Below, piece by piece: positions 17,610 through 25,181 of a stretch of 26,305 nt of DNA. Both the position numbers and the translations under genes were made by a program. How positions within the stretch are numbered: position 1 is the first letter of the stretch; the number at the start of each line of letters is the position of its first letter. The stretch comes from JAGTVG01 sp965365275 (GTDB taxonomy: Bacteria; Bacteroidota; Bacteroidia; Cytophagales; Cyclobacteriaceae). The notes under the pieces are model-generated. The model saw only the letters and a program-made list of their open reading frames with translations, did not search any database and was not told where the DNA came from. The stretch is from positions 1 through 26,305 of the forward strand of contig CBDUBA010000058.1 of the NCBI GenBank assembly GCA_965365275.1, in the 5' to 3' direction.

Positions 17610-18485
17610 ATGGTTAATTCTAAAAAAGTAATTGGTATAGGTGAGATTTTGTGGGATATGTTGCCGGAAGGCAAACAATTGGGAGGCGCTCCCACTAATT
17701 TTACTTATCATGCACATCAACTTGGACTTGGTTCCGCCATTATATCCAGTGTGGGGAATGATGACCTGGGTCAGGAGATTATTCGAAATATAAATGATGC
17801 TGGAATAGTAAGCTTTATTGATATCAAAGATAGATCAACAGGAACTGTGAGTGTAAAGTTGGACAAAAATGGAGTTCCCAATTACATAATCCATGAGGAC
17901 GTAGCCTGGGATTTTATAACACCATCAGAATCGGCAATGGAATTTGCCCGGATTGCAGATGCCGTTTGTTTCGGATCACTGGCACAAAGGGCTGTAACAT
18001 CACACCAATCTATCCAAAAAATTCTTGAAACAGTTCCGGATACCGCTTTAAAAGTTTTTGATATTAATATGCGTCAAAGATTTTATAGCAAGGACATCAT
18101 CCAAAAGTCTTTAAAAAAAGCTAATGTCCTTAAGATCAATGATGAAGAGATCCTGGTATTCGCTGAAATGTTTGGGCTATCCGGGGATGAATTTGAGATC
18201 ATGCATCAGATAGTAGATAATTATAGCCTGAGTATTCTGGCCCTGACCAAAGGAGCGAAAGGAAGCTGGTTGCTCAGCAAAGAAGAAGATTCTTACCTGG
18301 ATACTCCAAAAGTGCGTGTTGCAGATACGGTCGGTGCCGGTGACTCGTTTACCGCAGGATTAGTTGCAGGTTTATTGAAAAACAAACCTTTAAAAGAAAT
18401 ACATAGATCTGCGGTTGACATATCCGCTTTTGTATGCACCCAGAAAGGTGCTACCCCCACACTTCCGGATCATTTGATGGTTTAA
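17610..18485 (+). CDS. PfkB-family carbohydrate kinase (fructokinase-like)
   Basis: This 291-residue ribokinase-fold sugar kinase has GEILWDMLPEGKQLGGAPTNF near the N-terminus, where the GGAP/N motif contacts the sugar. A GN-DLG segment follows near 49. DTVGAGDSFTAGL (239-251) lies near the C-terminus, with D245 as the catalytic base and the glycines forming the anion hole. These are the two PfkB signatures, and the pattern is most like bacterial fructokinases. It would phosphorylate a free sugar with ATP in the cytoplasm. It begins with no gap after comB. The next gene, on the other strand, converges from 80 bases away; I see no strong terminator hairpin between them. Confidence 0.9.
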   Translation: MVNSKKVIGIGEILWDMLPEGKQLGGAPTNFTYHAHQLGLGSAIISSVGNDDLGQEIIRNINDAGIVSFIDIKDRSTGTVSVKLDKNGVPNYIIHEDVAWDFITPSESAMEFARIADAVCFGSLAQRAVTSHQSIQKILETVPDTALKVFDINMRQRFYSKDIIQKSLKKANVLKINDEEILVFAEMFGLSGDEFEIMHQIVDNYSLSILALTKGAKGSWLLSKEEDSYLDTPKVRVADTVGAGDSFTAGLVAGLLKNKPLKEIHRSAVDISAFVCTQKGATPTLPDHLMV

Positions 18486-18565
18486 ATACGGTAATTCAGA
18501 TATGAGTTGCCGGGATCAAATTAAAAGTATTGGTTTAAACTGGTCCGTGCATGAAACAAATCTGA

Positions 18566-18892
18566 TCATTTTAACTTCTCATTGTCCCTGTGCCTGTCGG
18601 CATCCCTTCTTGTCTTTTTCTCAATATTTTTCTTCAAAGCGGCAGTAAGATCGATACCAGTCTGATTGGCGAGACAAATCACCACAAATAAAACATCGGC
18701 CAGTTCATCTCCCAGATCTTTTTCCTCCTCAGTCTTTTTGGAACTTTGCTCGCCATACTGTCTGGCAATAATACGTGCCACTTCTCCTACTTCCTCACTT
18801 AGAATGGCCATATTGGTCAGTTCATTGAAATAACGGATCCCGGTGGTATTGATCCATTGGTCTACCATTTGTTGCGCTTCTTTTATCGTCAT
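18566..18892 (-). CDS. MazG-like nucleotide pyrophosphohydrolase
   Basis: This is a 108-residue all-alpha NTP pyrophosphohydrolase of the MazG-like group. The metal-binding pattern is visible as EEVGEVARII followed by DLGDELADVLFVVICLANQTG, giving the E-x-x-E plus E-x-x-D arrangement. It would hydrolyse a noncanonical nucleoside triphosphate to the monophosphate and pyrophosphate. I start it at the ATG at 18892 (MTIKEAQQMVDQW), one base after the dtd stop. The frame is open eight codons further to 18916, but those codons lie inside dtd and are lysine-rich and unlike the family. The tight join to dtd puts two quality-control enzymes in one operon. The C-terminus is basic, as in relatives. Confidence 0.9.
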   Translation of the reverse strand: MTIKEAQQMVDQWINTTGIRYFNELTNMAILSEEVGEVARIIARQYGEQSSKKTEEEKDLGDELADVLFVVICLANQTGIDLTAALKKNIEKKTRRDADRHRDNEKLK

Positions 18893-18893
18893 A

Positions 18894-19346
18894 CTATTTT
18901 TTTTCTTTGGTGTCAATTATTATGGTCACCGGTCCGTCATTGACCAATTCCACATCCATATAGGCTCCGAATTCACCGGTCCCTACTTTTTTCCCCAATT
19001 CGTCTTCCATAACTTTCACAAACCTGTTATATAAAGGTATGGCAACATCCGGCTTCGCTGCTTTTATATACGATGGCCTGTTTCCTTTTCTTGTGGATGC
19101 ATGCAGTGTGAACTGGCTGATGACCAGAATGTCTCCATTATGGTCCATCACAGATTCATTCATGACTCCATTGGCATCATTGAAGATCCTGAGATTAACA
19201 ATTTTTCTGCATAGCCATTGTATGTCCTCTTCCCCATCCGCATCTTCTATTCCCAGAAGCAGAAGCAAGCCTTTTCCAATGCTTGATTTTACAATGCCGT
19301 CAATTGCAACAGAAGATCGGCTAACTTTTTGAATAACGGCGATCAT
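18894..19346 (-). CDS. dtd: D-aminoacyl-tRNA deacylase
   Basis: This 150-residue cytoplasmic enzyme removes D-amino acids (and glycine from tRNA-Ala) from mischarged tRNAs. It begins MIAVIQKVSRSSVAIDG and contains SQFTLHASTRKGNRPS, the conserved active-site SQFTL region. Near the C-terminus is ELVNDGPVTIIID, which carries the cross-subunit GP motif used for chiral proofreading. Length is typical. It is the first gene of a pair with the MazG-like gene. Its start is 57 bases from the divergent membrane-protein gene, so the two promoters must share or abut this short spacer. Confidence 0.96.
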   Translation of the reverse strand: MIAVIQKVSRSSVAIDGIVKSSIGKGLLLLLGIEDADGEEDIQWLCRKIVNLRIFNDANGVMNESVMDHNGDILVISQFTLHASTRKGNRPSYIKAAKPDVAIPLYNRFVKVMEDELGKKVGTGEFGAYMDVELVNDGPVTIIIDTKEKK

Positions 19347-19368
19347 CTTACTATTTTTAGGTTTCTCA

Positions 19369-19376
19369 TAAATTTG
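19369..19376 (+). promoter_or_regulatory. Candidate -7 element for the polytopic membrane protein gene
   Basis: TAAATTTG matches TAnnTTTG exactly and is 27 bases before the ATG at 19404, in the 57-base divergent spacer with dtd. No matching -33 element is seen, so this is a weak call. Confidence 0.4.
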
Positions 19377-19403
19377 AGGACTGGAAAAGCAATTTTAGCT
19401 TAA

Positions 19404-20597
19404 ATGATCGAAAAATTAAAACAACACCGATTATTATTCATAGTATTGATCATTGCTATCGCATTATTTTTTCTATACTTAAGAATTCAACCCCATCTCA
19501 CTTACTCCTTTTCCGTCTTATTTGACGGAAGCAAGTATATTAAGGTTTATAACTACTTTGCCCATATAACTGATGAATACGAGGTAATCTTTCCGATCAA
19601 TACCAGAATACTGGTCCCGTATTTATCATCCTTATTGCCCTTCAATGATCCAATCAATAACTTCAACACGTTTAATCTTATATTTATAATCTTATCCATC
19701 CTGCCGATATATACACTTTGGAGAAACTTTAACATCTCCTCGGGACATATGATGACAGGTTTTTTCTGGTTACTCATTCATTGGGTGGGCATTATACGAC
19801 ATAATATATTTGATCCGATTACTGTTGATGTTCCCTTATATTTCTTCCAGGCTATGTTACTGATCATAATATTACAAAGGCGATATCTATGGCTGATCCT
19901 CCTGGGGCCTCTGGCTACAATTCAGAAAGAATCCTTCCTACCCCTGCTGATCATAGTCCTAATGGTAGCCTTATATGAAGATTACAAGGGGAAAATGGGA
20001 TATAAGCCCTCAATGATCATAGCCCTGGCTCTTATTTTGAGTATTGCTGCAAAATCAACTGTCGCATATTGTTTTCCACCCTCTGATCCCGGGAAAAACT
20101 CTATCATGGTTATTTTGTTCCATATGAAAGAAACCCTGATCAACCCATTCAGGTTTATACGATGGATAGTGGCTGTTTTCACGGCTTATGGTCCGCTTCT
20201 GATCCTGGCTTTCTGGGTAGGGATTAAATCAAAAACACTGATCCGTGGAAACAGGTATATCATATTTCTTTCACTTGCATACCTTTTTTTAAGTCATTTT
20301 GGAGGTGGGGATATGACACGGATCGCTTTCCTTGGATTTCCATTCATAATGACCTGGATCCTCCTTAAATTGGAGAATACTGGTGGATTTATGTTCAAGG
20401 CTGCTTTCATTGCAGGCATACCTTTATTGAAAATTCTCGGGACACTTTCGGATCCGGCGGTTCACGGATGGGATAAATTCTATAATTGGTTCCCGGGATA
20501 TGCGAATCCCATCATCATTTTTCTGTGGCTTGCCTATATTATTTTATGCCTGGCGATGTTCAGGATAATTGAAAGAAAACTGGCTAAACTTGCTTGA
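19404..20597 (+). CDS. Polytopic membrane protein, possibly GT-C type glycosyltransferase
   Basis: This 397-residue protein has about ten hydrophobic segments, starting at about 10-27 and continuing through the last at about 372-392. I do not recognise a named family with certainty. The layout resembles integral-membrane GT-C transferases. After the first helix comes a loop with FDGSKYIKVYNYF and RILVPYLSSLLPF, then FDPITVDVPLYFF, then a loop lysine-glutamate (ATIQKESFLPLL). Later there is GGGDMTRIAFLGFPF, similar to the 'g.DttR' loop seen in uncharacterised membrane proteins of bacteria and cyanobacteria. A transport or polymer-assembly role is equally possible. Its last 14 bases overlap the end of the oppositely oriented reductase gene. 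Confidence 0.7.
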   Translation: MIEKLKQHRLLFIVLIIAIALFFLYLRIQPHLTYSFSVLFDGSKYIKVYNYFAHITDEYEVIFPINTRILVPYLSSLLPFNDPINNFNTFNLIFIILSILPIYTLWRNFNISSGHMMTGFFWLLIHWVGIIRHNIFDPITVDVPLYFFQAMLLIIILQRRYLWLILLGPLATIQKESFLPLLIIVLMVALYEDYKGKMGYKPSMIIALALILSIAAKSTVAYCFPPSDPGKNSIMVILFHMKETLINPFRFIRWIVAVFTAYGPLLILAFWVGIKSKTLIRGNRYIIFLSLAYLFLSHFGGGDMTRIAFLGFPFIMTWILLKLENTGGFMFKAAFIAGIPLLKILGTLSDPAVHGWDKFYNWFPGYANPIIIFLWLAYIILCLAMFRIIERKLAKLA

Positions 20598-21243
20598 TTT
20601 CATCAGATTCCAGAATTGTTAATCCCTGCGGTTTTCTTTTAGCCATTTCAAACATGGCAAAAGCTACTGTCTGCCCTTGTATGCCTGAGTACTTTTTTAG
20701 AGGTCCGATAAAGATCTTATCAAGTATTTTATAGGTTTTCTTAGCTATATCCTCACCCGTTCTTTTCTCAGTACGGTCACCCAGTAGTAAAGACGGCCTG
20801 AAAATTACAAGTGAACTAAATCCTGTCTCCTGTAAGGCCTCTTCCAGTTCACCTTTTACACGGTTATAAAAGATAATTGAATCTTTCTTAGCGCCCAGAG
20901 CGGAAACATTCAAAAATGTTTCACTGCCTTTCTTCTTCATGATGCGGGCAATTTCAATCGGGTAACTGAAGTCAACTTTGTGAAACGCTTCTTTAGATCC
21001 GGCCTTTTTCATTGTGGTACCCAGACAATTATAAACATCATCGGCTTGAACGGATTTAAGTGATTCTTCCAGAGCGTCAAAGTCGGCAACTATTTCTTCT
21101 ATATTGTCACGGTTTAACCGGGTTTCCCGTCTAACCAGCAAATATATTTTCTGATAATAACCCGATTGTGATACCAGTTTTACCAGTTCACTACCTATTA
21201 ATCCCGTAGCTCCTATAATTAAAGCCTTTTTTTCCCTGATCAA
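20584..21243 (-). CDS. TIP30-like NAD(P)-binding atypical short-chain dehydrogenase
   Basis: This 219-residue Rossmann protein has the dinucleotide loop GATGLIGSE (11-19) near the N-terminus and an arginine pair after strand 2 (LVRRE), which suggests NADP preference. VYNCLGTTMKKAG follows at 70-82. NVSALGAKKDSIIFYNRVKGELE contains a Y126-x-x-x-K130 pair in the place of the SDR catalytic pair. IFRPSLLLGDR comes at 147-157. It is close in size and pattern to the HTATIP2/TIP30 group, whose bacterial members have no agreed substrate. It follows the thioredoxin-like gene by 18 bases, so they are probably co-transcribed. Its 3' end overlaps the plus-strand membrane protein gene. Confidence 0.85.
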   Translation of the reverse strand: MIREKKALIIGATGLIGSELVKLVSQSGYYQKIYLLVRRETRLNRDNIEEIVADFDALEESLKSVQADDVYNCLGTTMKKAGSKEAFHKVDFSYPIEIARIMKKKGSETFLNVSALGAKKDSIIFYNRVKGELEEALQETGFSSLVIFRPSLLLGDRTEKRTGEDIAKKTYKILDKIFIGPLKKYSGIQGQTVAFAMFEMAKRKPQGLTILESDEIKQV

Positions 21244-21261
21244 ACCCTGTTATTTAAATTT

Positions 21262-21903
21262 TTAGTCCGCCTCTGTAAGCTTCTGGTCCATCAGTTTTGA
21301 ATCCCATTCTTCCATTAAGGAACTCAATTCAGATTGTAATTGTTCGCCCCGGTTTTGTAAATACCATCTTTGTACGGCTTCCTTCCTCATATCTGCAGTC
21401 ACCCCGGGATCCTTGAGCAAATCTTTTACGAGTTCTGTTGCTCCCTTTGGTCTGGGGCCCCACGTTCCGGCCACTTCATAGGTATCTGGATCAAAACAGA
21501 TCAGTTTTGGTATGGAACGTGTTCCATTGGTCAGAAAACGGTCCATGACCTCAGGATTTTCGTCCCTGAGGATGATTCTTAAATTTATCTTATCAGATAC
21601 CTGGCTAATTGCCTCCATAAAGGGAAGGTTTTGTGGTACATCCCCACACCATGACTCTACAATCACTACCCAGAGCATCTCAGACTGCAAATTCTTTGCA
21701 GTTTCCACGACCTCTTCTGATACATGTAACGTTTTGTATACTCTTTTCAGCCTTTGAAAATTGAGCTTAGTGAAGTGAGTGAATTTTTCAGATTGCTCCG
21801 GGCCGGTGGTCAATCCCTTATCAACTAATTCGTTTATCAATTCCTGATATCCCTTGAAACTAAATGATCTTTTTATCATTGCTGGATCTATACGGTTTGT
21901 CAT
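21262..21903 (-). CDS. Thioredoxin-like family protein with a single-cysteine WCGD motif
   Basis: This 213-residue cytoplasmic protein has a thioredoxin fold at about 60-160, flanked by helical regions. At the active-site position it reads ESWCGDVPQ (W85, C86, G87, D88), so the second cysteine of CxxC is missing. The cis-proline expected opposite is P132 in RSIPKLI. This WCGD form is a recognisable group in Bacteroidota and Firmicutes annotated simply as thioredoxin family protein. A dithiol mechanism is not possible with one cysteine; a monothiol or binding role is inferred. There is no signal peptide. It heads a likely two-gene operon with the TIP30-like reductase. Confidence 0.82.
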   Translation of the reverse strand: MTNRIDPAMIKRSFSFKGYQELINELVDKGLTTGPEQSEKFTHFTKLNFQRLKRVYKTLHVSEEVVETAKNLQSEMLWVVIVESWCGDVPQNLPFMEAISQVSDKINLRIILRDENPEVMDRFLTNGTRSIPKLICFDPDTYEVAGTWGPRPKGATELVKDLLKDPGVTADMRKEAVQRWYLQNRGEQLQSELSSLMEEWDSKLMDQKLTEAD

Positions 21904-21932
21904 TTTTAATAGTTTATCCCTCTAATTCAGCG

Positions 21933-21940
21933 CAAAGGTA
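21933..21940 (-). promoter_or_regulatory. Candidate -7 element for the thioredoxin-like gene
   Basis: Read on the minus strand this is TACCTTTG, an exact TAnnTTTG match 29 bases before the start at 21903, which would leave a leader of about 20 bases. The expected TTTG at -33 is not evident. Confidence 0.45.
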
Positions 21941-22074
21941 TTAAACTCAAGTTTTCGGAATTATGAGAAATATCAGGAAATTGTTGCACGGGCAAATTAA
22001 CAAACAGGAGCTCTATTGATTACAAACCACCAAATTTCAGGTTGCGAAAAACTTCGGGATGGTTTGATTAAGGA

Positions 22075-23583
22075 TCATTTACGCATGGTAGTTTCAATCA
22101 AACGATTCCTTTTCCCCTCCGGTGAAATTGGATTTGGCCCACCTGTAAAATCCCGGATCGAAAGATCTTTTACTGAATTACATTCTATCCCATCGGTAAA
22201 GAATGAGGGTAAATCATTGCCCCATTCAAGCTGAAAATCGTAAATATCCAATCCAGTCACATTTAAAGCGTAGATCCCTGGTATATCATGCATAAATAAC
22301 TGCTTTTTAATTTCAGCAGCCGGTCGAAGATCAAAATTCCCTCCATAATCCATGGTTTCTTTTCCTCTGACTATCTTTAGATCAATATTATTAAAACCTA
22401 CCGATTGGATAGAATTTGGTTCATCCCCGTACAGTAGAATCCCTGCTTCCGAGGTTGCCGTGATATTATTGAACTGGACGTTTCGGATCTTCCCTGTTGG
22501 CTCACCTTCAAATCGTGTGATAGAAGATAGGTGAATCGGCTCTCCATTTCCCCACCACTGCCCATTATGCAGACGCGTCTCAATCACGAAATTTGAAAAG
22601 ATCAGGTTCTCTATCGTAGAAGCATCATGTGCAAATACACCTATGCCTCTGTTTGATCCATAGATGACGATATTATTAAAGACACAATTACGAATTGGAT
22701 GCTGTCCATAGCCTACCCGAATGCCGGCAGACCGGGATTGAAACGTGCAATTTGTCACCGTAACATTTTCCGCAAACTCGGTTTTGTTTCCGTAGGTATA
22801 TTTTTGTTGTTCTGTGGAATTATAACCGGGTGTTTGTTCATCCATGGTAAAACCAGTGACAATAAAGGCATCATCACCAGCCCGTATATCACAATCTGAT
22901 ACTCTTATATTTCGGGATGCAGTGCAATGAACTCCATCGCTGTTGGGTACCATCAGGTTATTGTAAATTGTTATACCAGAGACACGAATATCATCACAAT
23001 AAGCAAACCGAACTGCCCATAGGGGGGTGTCTTTTATCGTTATATCCTCAAGGACTACCGCTGAACAATGATAAAAGGTAACGGTCATACCCGGACTAAC
23101 CTTCCGCTTTATAGGACCATCAGTATAGAATTCTCCTTCTGGCATGTAGCCATCCTTTTGCCGGACCACCTGCTTGTCAAATTCCGGGTAGGTATGATTT
23201 ACTGTGGAATCATAAAAAAAACTACCTTGCGCATCAATTATCCCTTGCCCCGTAATTGAGACTTGTTGTGCATTTAAACAGTAAATGATCCCATGTCTTC
23301 TGAAACTGGATGTATAGTCCTCCAGATTTTTGCTGCCTTCAAGTACAGCACCCTCCTGAAGATGCAGGTTAACATGGCTTCTCAATTCTATTGTACCCGT
23401 AATAAACCTTCCCGCCGGAACCAACACGACACCACCACCTTTGGCGAAGCATTCATCCACTGCCTTTTGTATGCTCTCGGTTGACAATTGCCCTTTGGTT
23501 GCACCATAATCCTTAATATTATAGACATTGGCTATACTATTGAATGCGATACATAGAAATAATAGAAGGAGTTGATTTCTCAT
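22075..23583 (-). CDS. Secreted GH28-like right-handed beta-helix protein
   Basis: This 502-residue protein has a Sec signal peptide (about 1-19, hydrophobic then SIANV). It starts the mature part with YNIKDYGATKGQLSTESIQKA, the classic opening of family 28 pectin-degrading enzymes. Beta-helix coils fill the rest. NSDGVH (214-219) and RAGDDAF (234-240) match the catalytic NTD and DD motifs of polygalacturonases. The usual GHG motif is replaced: the corresponding stretch reads SRSAGIRVGYG (283-293) with no histidine, and the RIK motif appears as NRGIGV (311-316). This fits divergent GH28 members acting on rhamnogalacturonan or other uronic-acid polymers, but an inactive or differently acting protein is possible. 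No SusC/SusD pair or sensor is adjacent, so it is not in a standard polysaccharide locus. Confidence 0.85.
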   Translation of the reverse strand: MRNQLLLLFLCIAFNSIANVYNIKDYGATKGQLSTESIQKAVDECFAKGGGVVLVPAGRFITGTIELRSHVNLHLQEGAVLEGSKNLEDYTSSFRRHGIIYCLNAQQVSITGQGIIDAQGSFFYDSTVNHTYPEFDKQVVRQKDGYMPEGEFYTDGPIKRKVSPGMTVTFYHCSAVVLEDITIKDTPLWAVRFAYCDDIRVSGITIYNNLMVPNSDGVHCTASRNIRVSDCDIRAGDDAFIVTGFTMDEQTPGYNSTEQQKYTYGNKTEFAENVTVTNCTFQSRSAGIRVGYGQHPIRNCVFNNIVIYGSNRGIGVFAHDASTIENLIFSNFVIETRLHNGQWWGNGEPIHLSSITRFEGEPTGKIRNVQFNNITATSEAGILLYGDEPNSIQSVGFNNIDLKIVRGKETMDYGGNFDLRPAAEIKKQLFMHDIPGIYALNVTGLDIYDFQLEWGNDLPSFFTDGIECNSVKDLSIRDFTGGPNPISPEGKRNRLIETTMRK

Positions 23584-23644
23584 GGAGTATTATATTTTTA
23601 ATTAGAACAAAATTTCCGTTTGATTACATGATTTGTCCGAACTT

Positions 23645-23676
23645 CATAATCCTGACCGAGGAGCAACGGGATTATG
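23645..23676. repeat. Inverted repeat upstream of the GH28-like gene
   Basis: CATAATCC (23645-23652) and GGATTATG (23669-23676) are perfect 8-base arms around a 16-base loop, centred about 78 bases before the GH28-like start. There is no adjacent T-run, so an operator or leader structure is more likely than a terminator. Confidence 0.4.
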
Positions 23677-23768
23677 GATAACAAGATAAGGTGGCACCAA
23701 AAAAATCTCATAAAAAGTAGATTAAAAAAATGCAAAAGACGAGCCTGAGATATTAATAAAACCTCCTG

Positions 23769-23782
23769 CCTGATTAATCAGG
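23769..23782 (-). terminator. Palindrome across the stop codon of the YkvA gene, possible weak terminator
   Basis: CCTGATTAATCAGG is a perfect 14-base palindrome that includes the stop codon of the YkvA-family gene. In the minus-strand transcript it could form a 5-bp stem with a TTAA loop. A TTTT tract follows after seven more bases, so termination would be weak at best. A protein-binding palindrome is an alternative. Confidence 0.3.
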
Positions 23783-24182
23783 ATCTTTGTATTTCGAAAT
23801 AATACTCTTTGAACCGAAGCACGTCGTCTTCAACACTTTTAAGTATCCAGAGGATAATTCCGATATCATCAATATAACCTATCCCAGGAATAAAGTCACC
23901 TATCAGATCAAAGGGATTAATAAAATAGATCAAACCTGCAAAGATCAACAATATACTTTTAAAAGGTACTTCGCGGTACTCTCCTTTTACATAGGACTTG
24001 ATCATAAGAATGAATAATTTTACTTTTTTGGTCAGACTTGAGATCTCTCCTTTCTCATTTTCAAGATCCAGGGATTTCTGAAAGGCATTATCCAAGGTCT
24101 CCAGTACTTTTTCCTTATTTGAAAATATTCTTTTTGCATTTTCAAATGCGCGGATAAAGAATTTGTTTTTATCTTCTGACAT
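23778..24182 (-). CDS. YkvA/DUF1232 family membrane protein
   Basis: This 134-residue protein has a charged helical N-terminal half. A DUF1232 domain follows at about 73-115, seen as PFKSILLIFAGLIYFINPFDLIGDFIPGIGYIDD with the invariant NP-D--PD-IP-xG-x-DD pattern partly kept (NPFDLIGDFIPG, then IDD). One or two membrane segments are likely. Family members are widespread and not functionally assigned. The gene starts four bases after the stop of the preceding membrane-anchored protein, so the two are surely co-transcribed and may work together at the inner membrane. Confidence 0.88.
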   Translation of the reverse strand: MSEDKNKFFIRAFENAKRIFSNKEKVLETLDNAFQKSLDLENEKGEISSLTKKVKLFILMIKSYVKGEYREVPFKSILLIFAGLIYFINPFDLIGDFIPGIGYIDDIGIILWILKSVEDDVLRFKEYYFEIQRS

Positions 24183-24186
24183 GGTT

Positions 24187-24708
24187 CTAATAAAATTGAC
24201 TTACTTCTTTCTTCAACTGACCCAGGGCATGTTTTACAGAATCTACATCATTCTGCATTATATCAGCAAACACCGATTTGGTTAAATCCATAGCCTTTGC
24301 TTCTTCCTTTAAGTTCATAGCAGACTGATTTATCAGGTTTATGGTATCTTCAATTGCTTTTCGTACCAGAACCCAGGTCTTATCATCAATATAGATCTGC
24401 TGCGAAAGATTATGATTAAATTCATCACGTATTTCTTTAACAAGTATGATCTGGAATTCTTTGGCTGAAAGCTTGGGATTGTTTAATCGCAACATAATAT
24501 TGTTTGGTGTGATCCGTTCCAGCAAAAGGGCGATCCGTTCATATGCCTGCAATCTTAATGGTAGTATCGTTTCATAATTCTTGATCTTCAGATCTACTTC
24601 TTTCTTTTCAAGATCCTTTTCAAGTAGACTTTTTACCGTAAGATACATGGCATATAAAACCAGTAAAGCAGGAATGAGCAATTTTCCGAATTCAATGAGT
24701 ATTTCCAT
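24187..24708 (-). CDS. Membrane-anchored helical protein of unknown function
   Basis: This 173-residue protein has one N-terminal membrane segment (about 7-26, LIPALLVLYAMYLTVKSLL). It is followed by a charged, predicted helical cytoplasmic domain with LPLRLQAYERIALLLERITP (50-69) and NPKLSAKEFQIILVKEIRDEFNHNLSQQIYI. The pattern seems conserved among Bacteroidota proteins of this size, possibly the DUF7935 family, but I give no function. No catalytic motif is visible. It is first in a pair with the YkvA-family gene. The 109 bases upstream contain only a near match to the TAnnTTTG element (TAAATTCG on the minus strand). Confidence 0.75.
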   Translation of the reverse strand: MEILIEFGKLLIPALLVLYAMYLTVKSLLEKDLEKKEVDLKIKNYETILPLRLQAYERIALLLERITPNNIMLRLNNPKLSAKEFQIILVKEIRDEFNHNLSQQIYIDDKTWVLVRKAIEDTINLINQSAMNLKEEAKAMDLTKSVFADIMQNDVDSVKHALGQLKKEVSQFY

Positions 24709-24817
24709 AAAATATGATCTCTGGATATTTCCTTATACGAATTTACCTTTATTTTAAAAAAATGCTAAATCTCTGATTTCAAATGCTGTTCAAATAATTA
24801 TAAACTTTGATTCAGCC

Positions 24818-25180
24818 TTATTGTCTATTTTCCTTAAGCGATACAGATGCTCGCTGACAAATCCCACCCACCGGTGGATTGTACTTACTAACCTTCACTT
24901 CAACAGAACTTACTTGCTGAAACTCTTCAAAAACTGTATCTATAATTCTTTTACCCAAATGCTCCAGCAGTTTAGTAGGTTCACTCATCACATGACGTAT
25001 GATCTTATACAGGGATTCATAGTTAATCGTTTCTTCTAGGACATCATGTTCGGCTGCATCTGAAAGGTCAGTAACCACTGTAATATCTACTGCAAATTTG
25101 TTTCCTATTTTCTGCTCTTCCTGGTAATACCCGTGATGGGCGAAAAACTCCATCCCTTCCAATGTGATCTTTCCTTCCAT
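24818..25180 (-). CDS. folB: Dihydroneopterin aldolase
   Basis: This 120-residue cytoplasmic enzyme of folate synthesis cleaves 7,8-dihydroneopterin to 6-hydroxymethyl-dihydropterin and glycolaldehyde. It starts ITLEGMEFFAHHGYYQEEQ (5-23), where a glutamate near 21-22 matches the conserved catalytic position. Y54 lies in TINYESLY, LLEHLGKRI (71-79) carries the pterin-binding glutamate, and K99 in VSKYNPPVGG is the catalytic lysine. Length is standard. It begins one base after the stop of the DivIVA-domain gene, so expression is probably coupled to it. No other folate gene is in the window. Confidence 0.94.
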   Translation of the reverse strand: MEGKITLEGMEFFAHHGYYQEEQKIGNKFAVDITVVTDLSDAAEHDVLEETINYESLYKIIRHVMSEPTKLLEHLGKRIIDTVFEEFQQVSSVEVKVSKYNPPVGGICQRASVSLKENRQ

Positions 25181-25181
25181 G

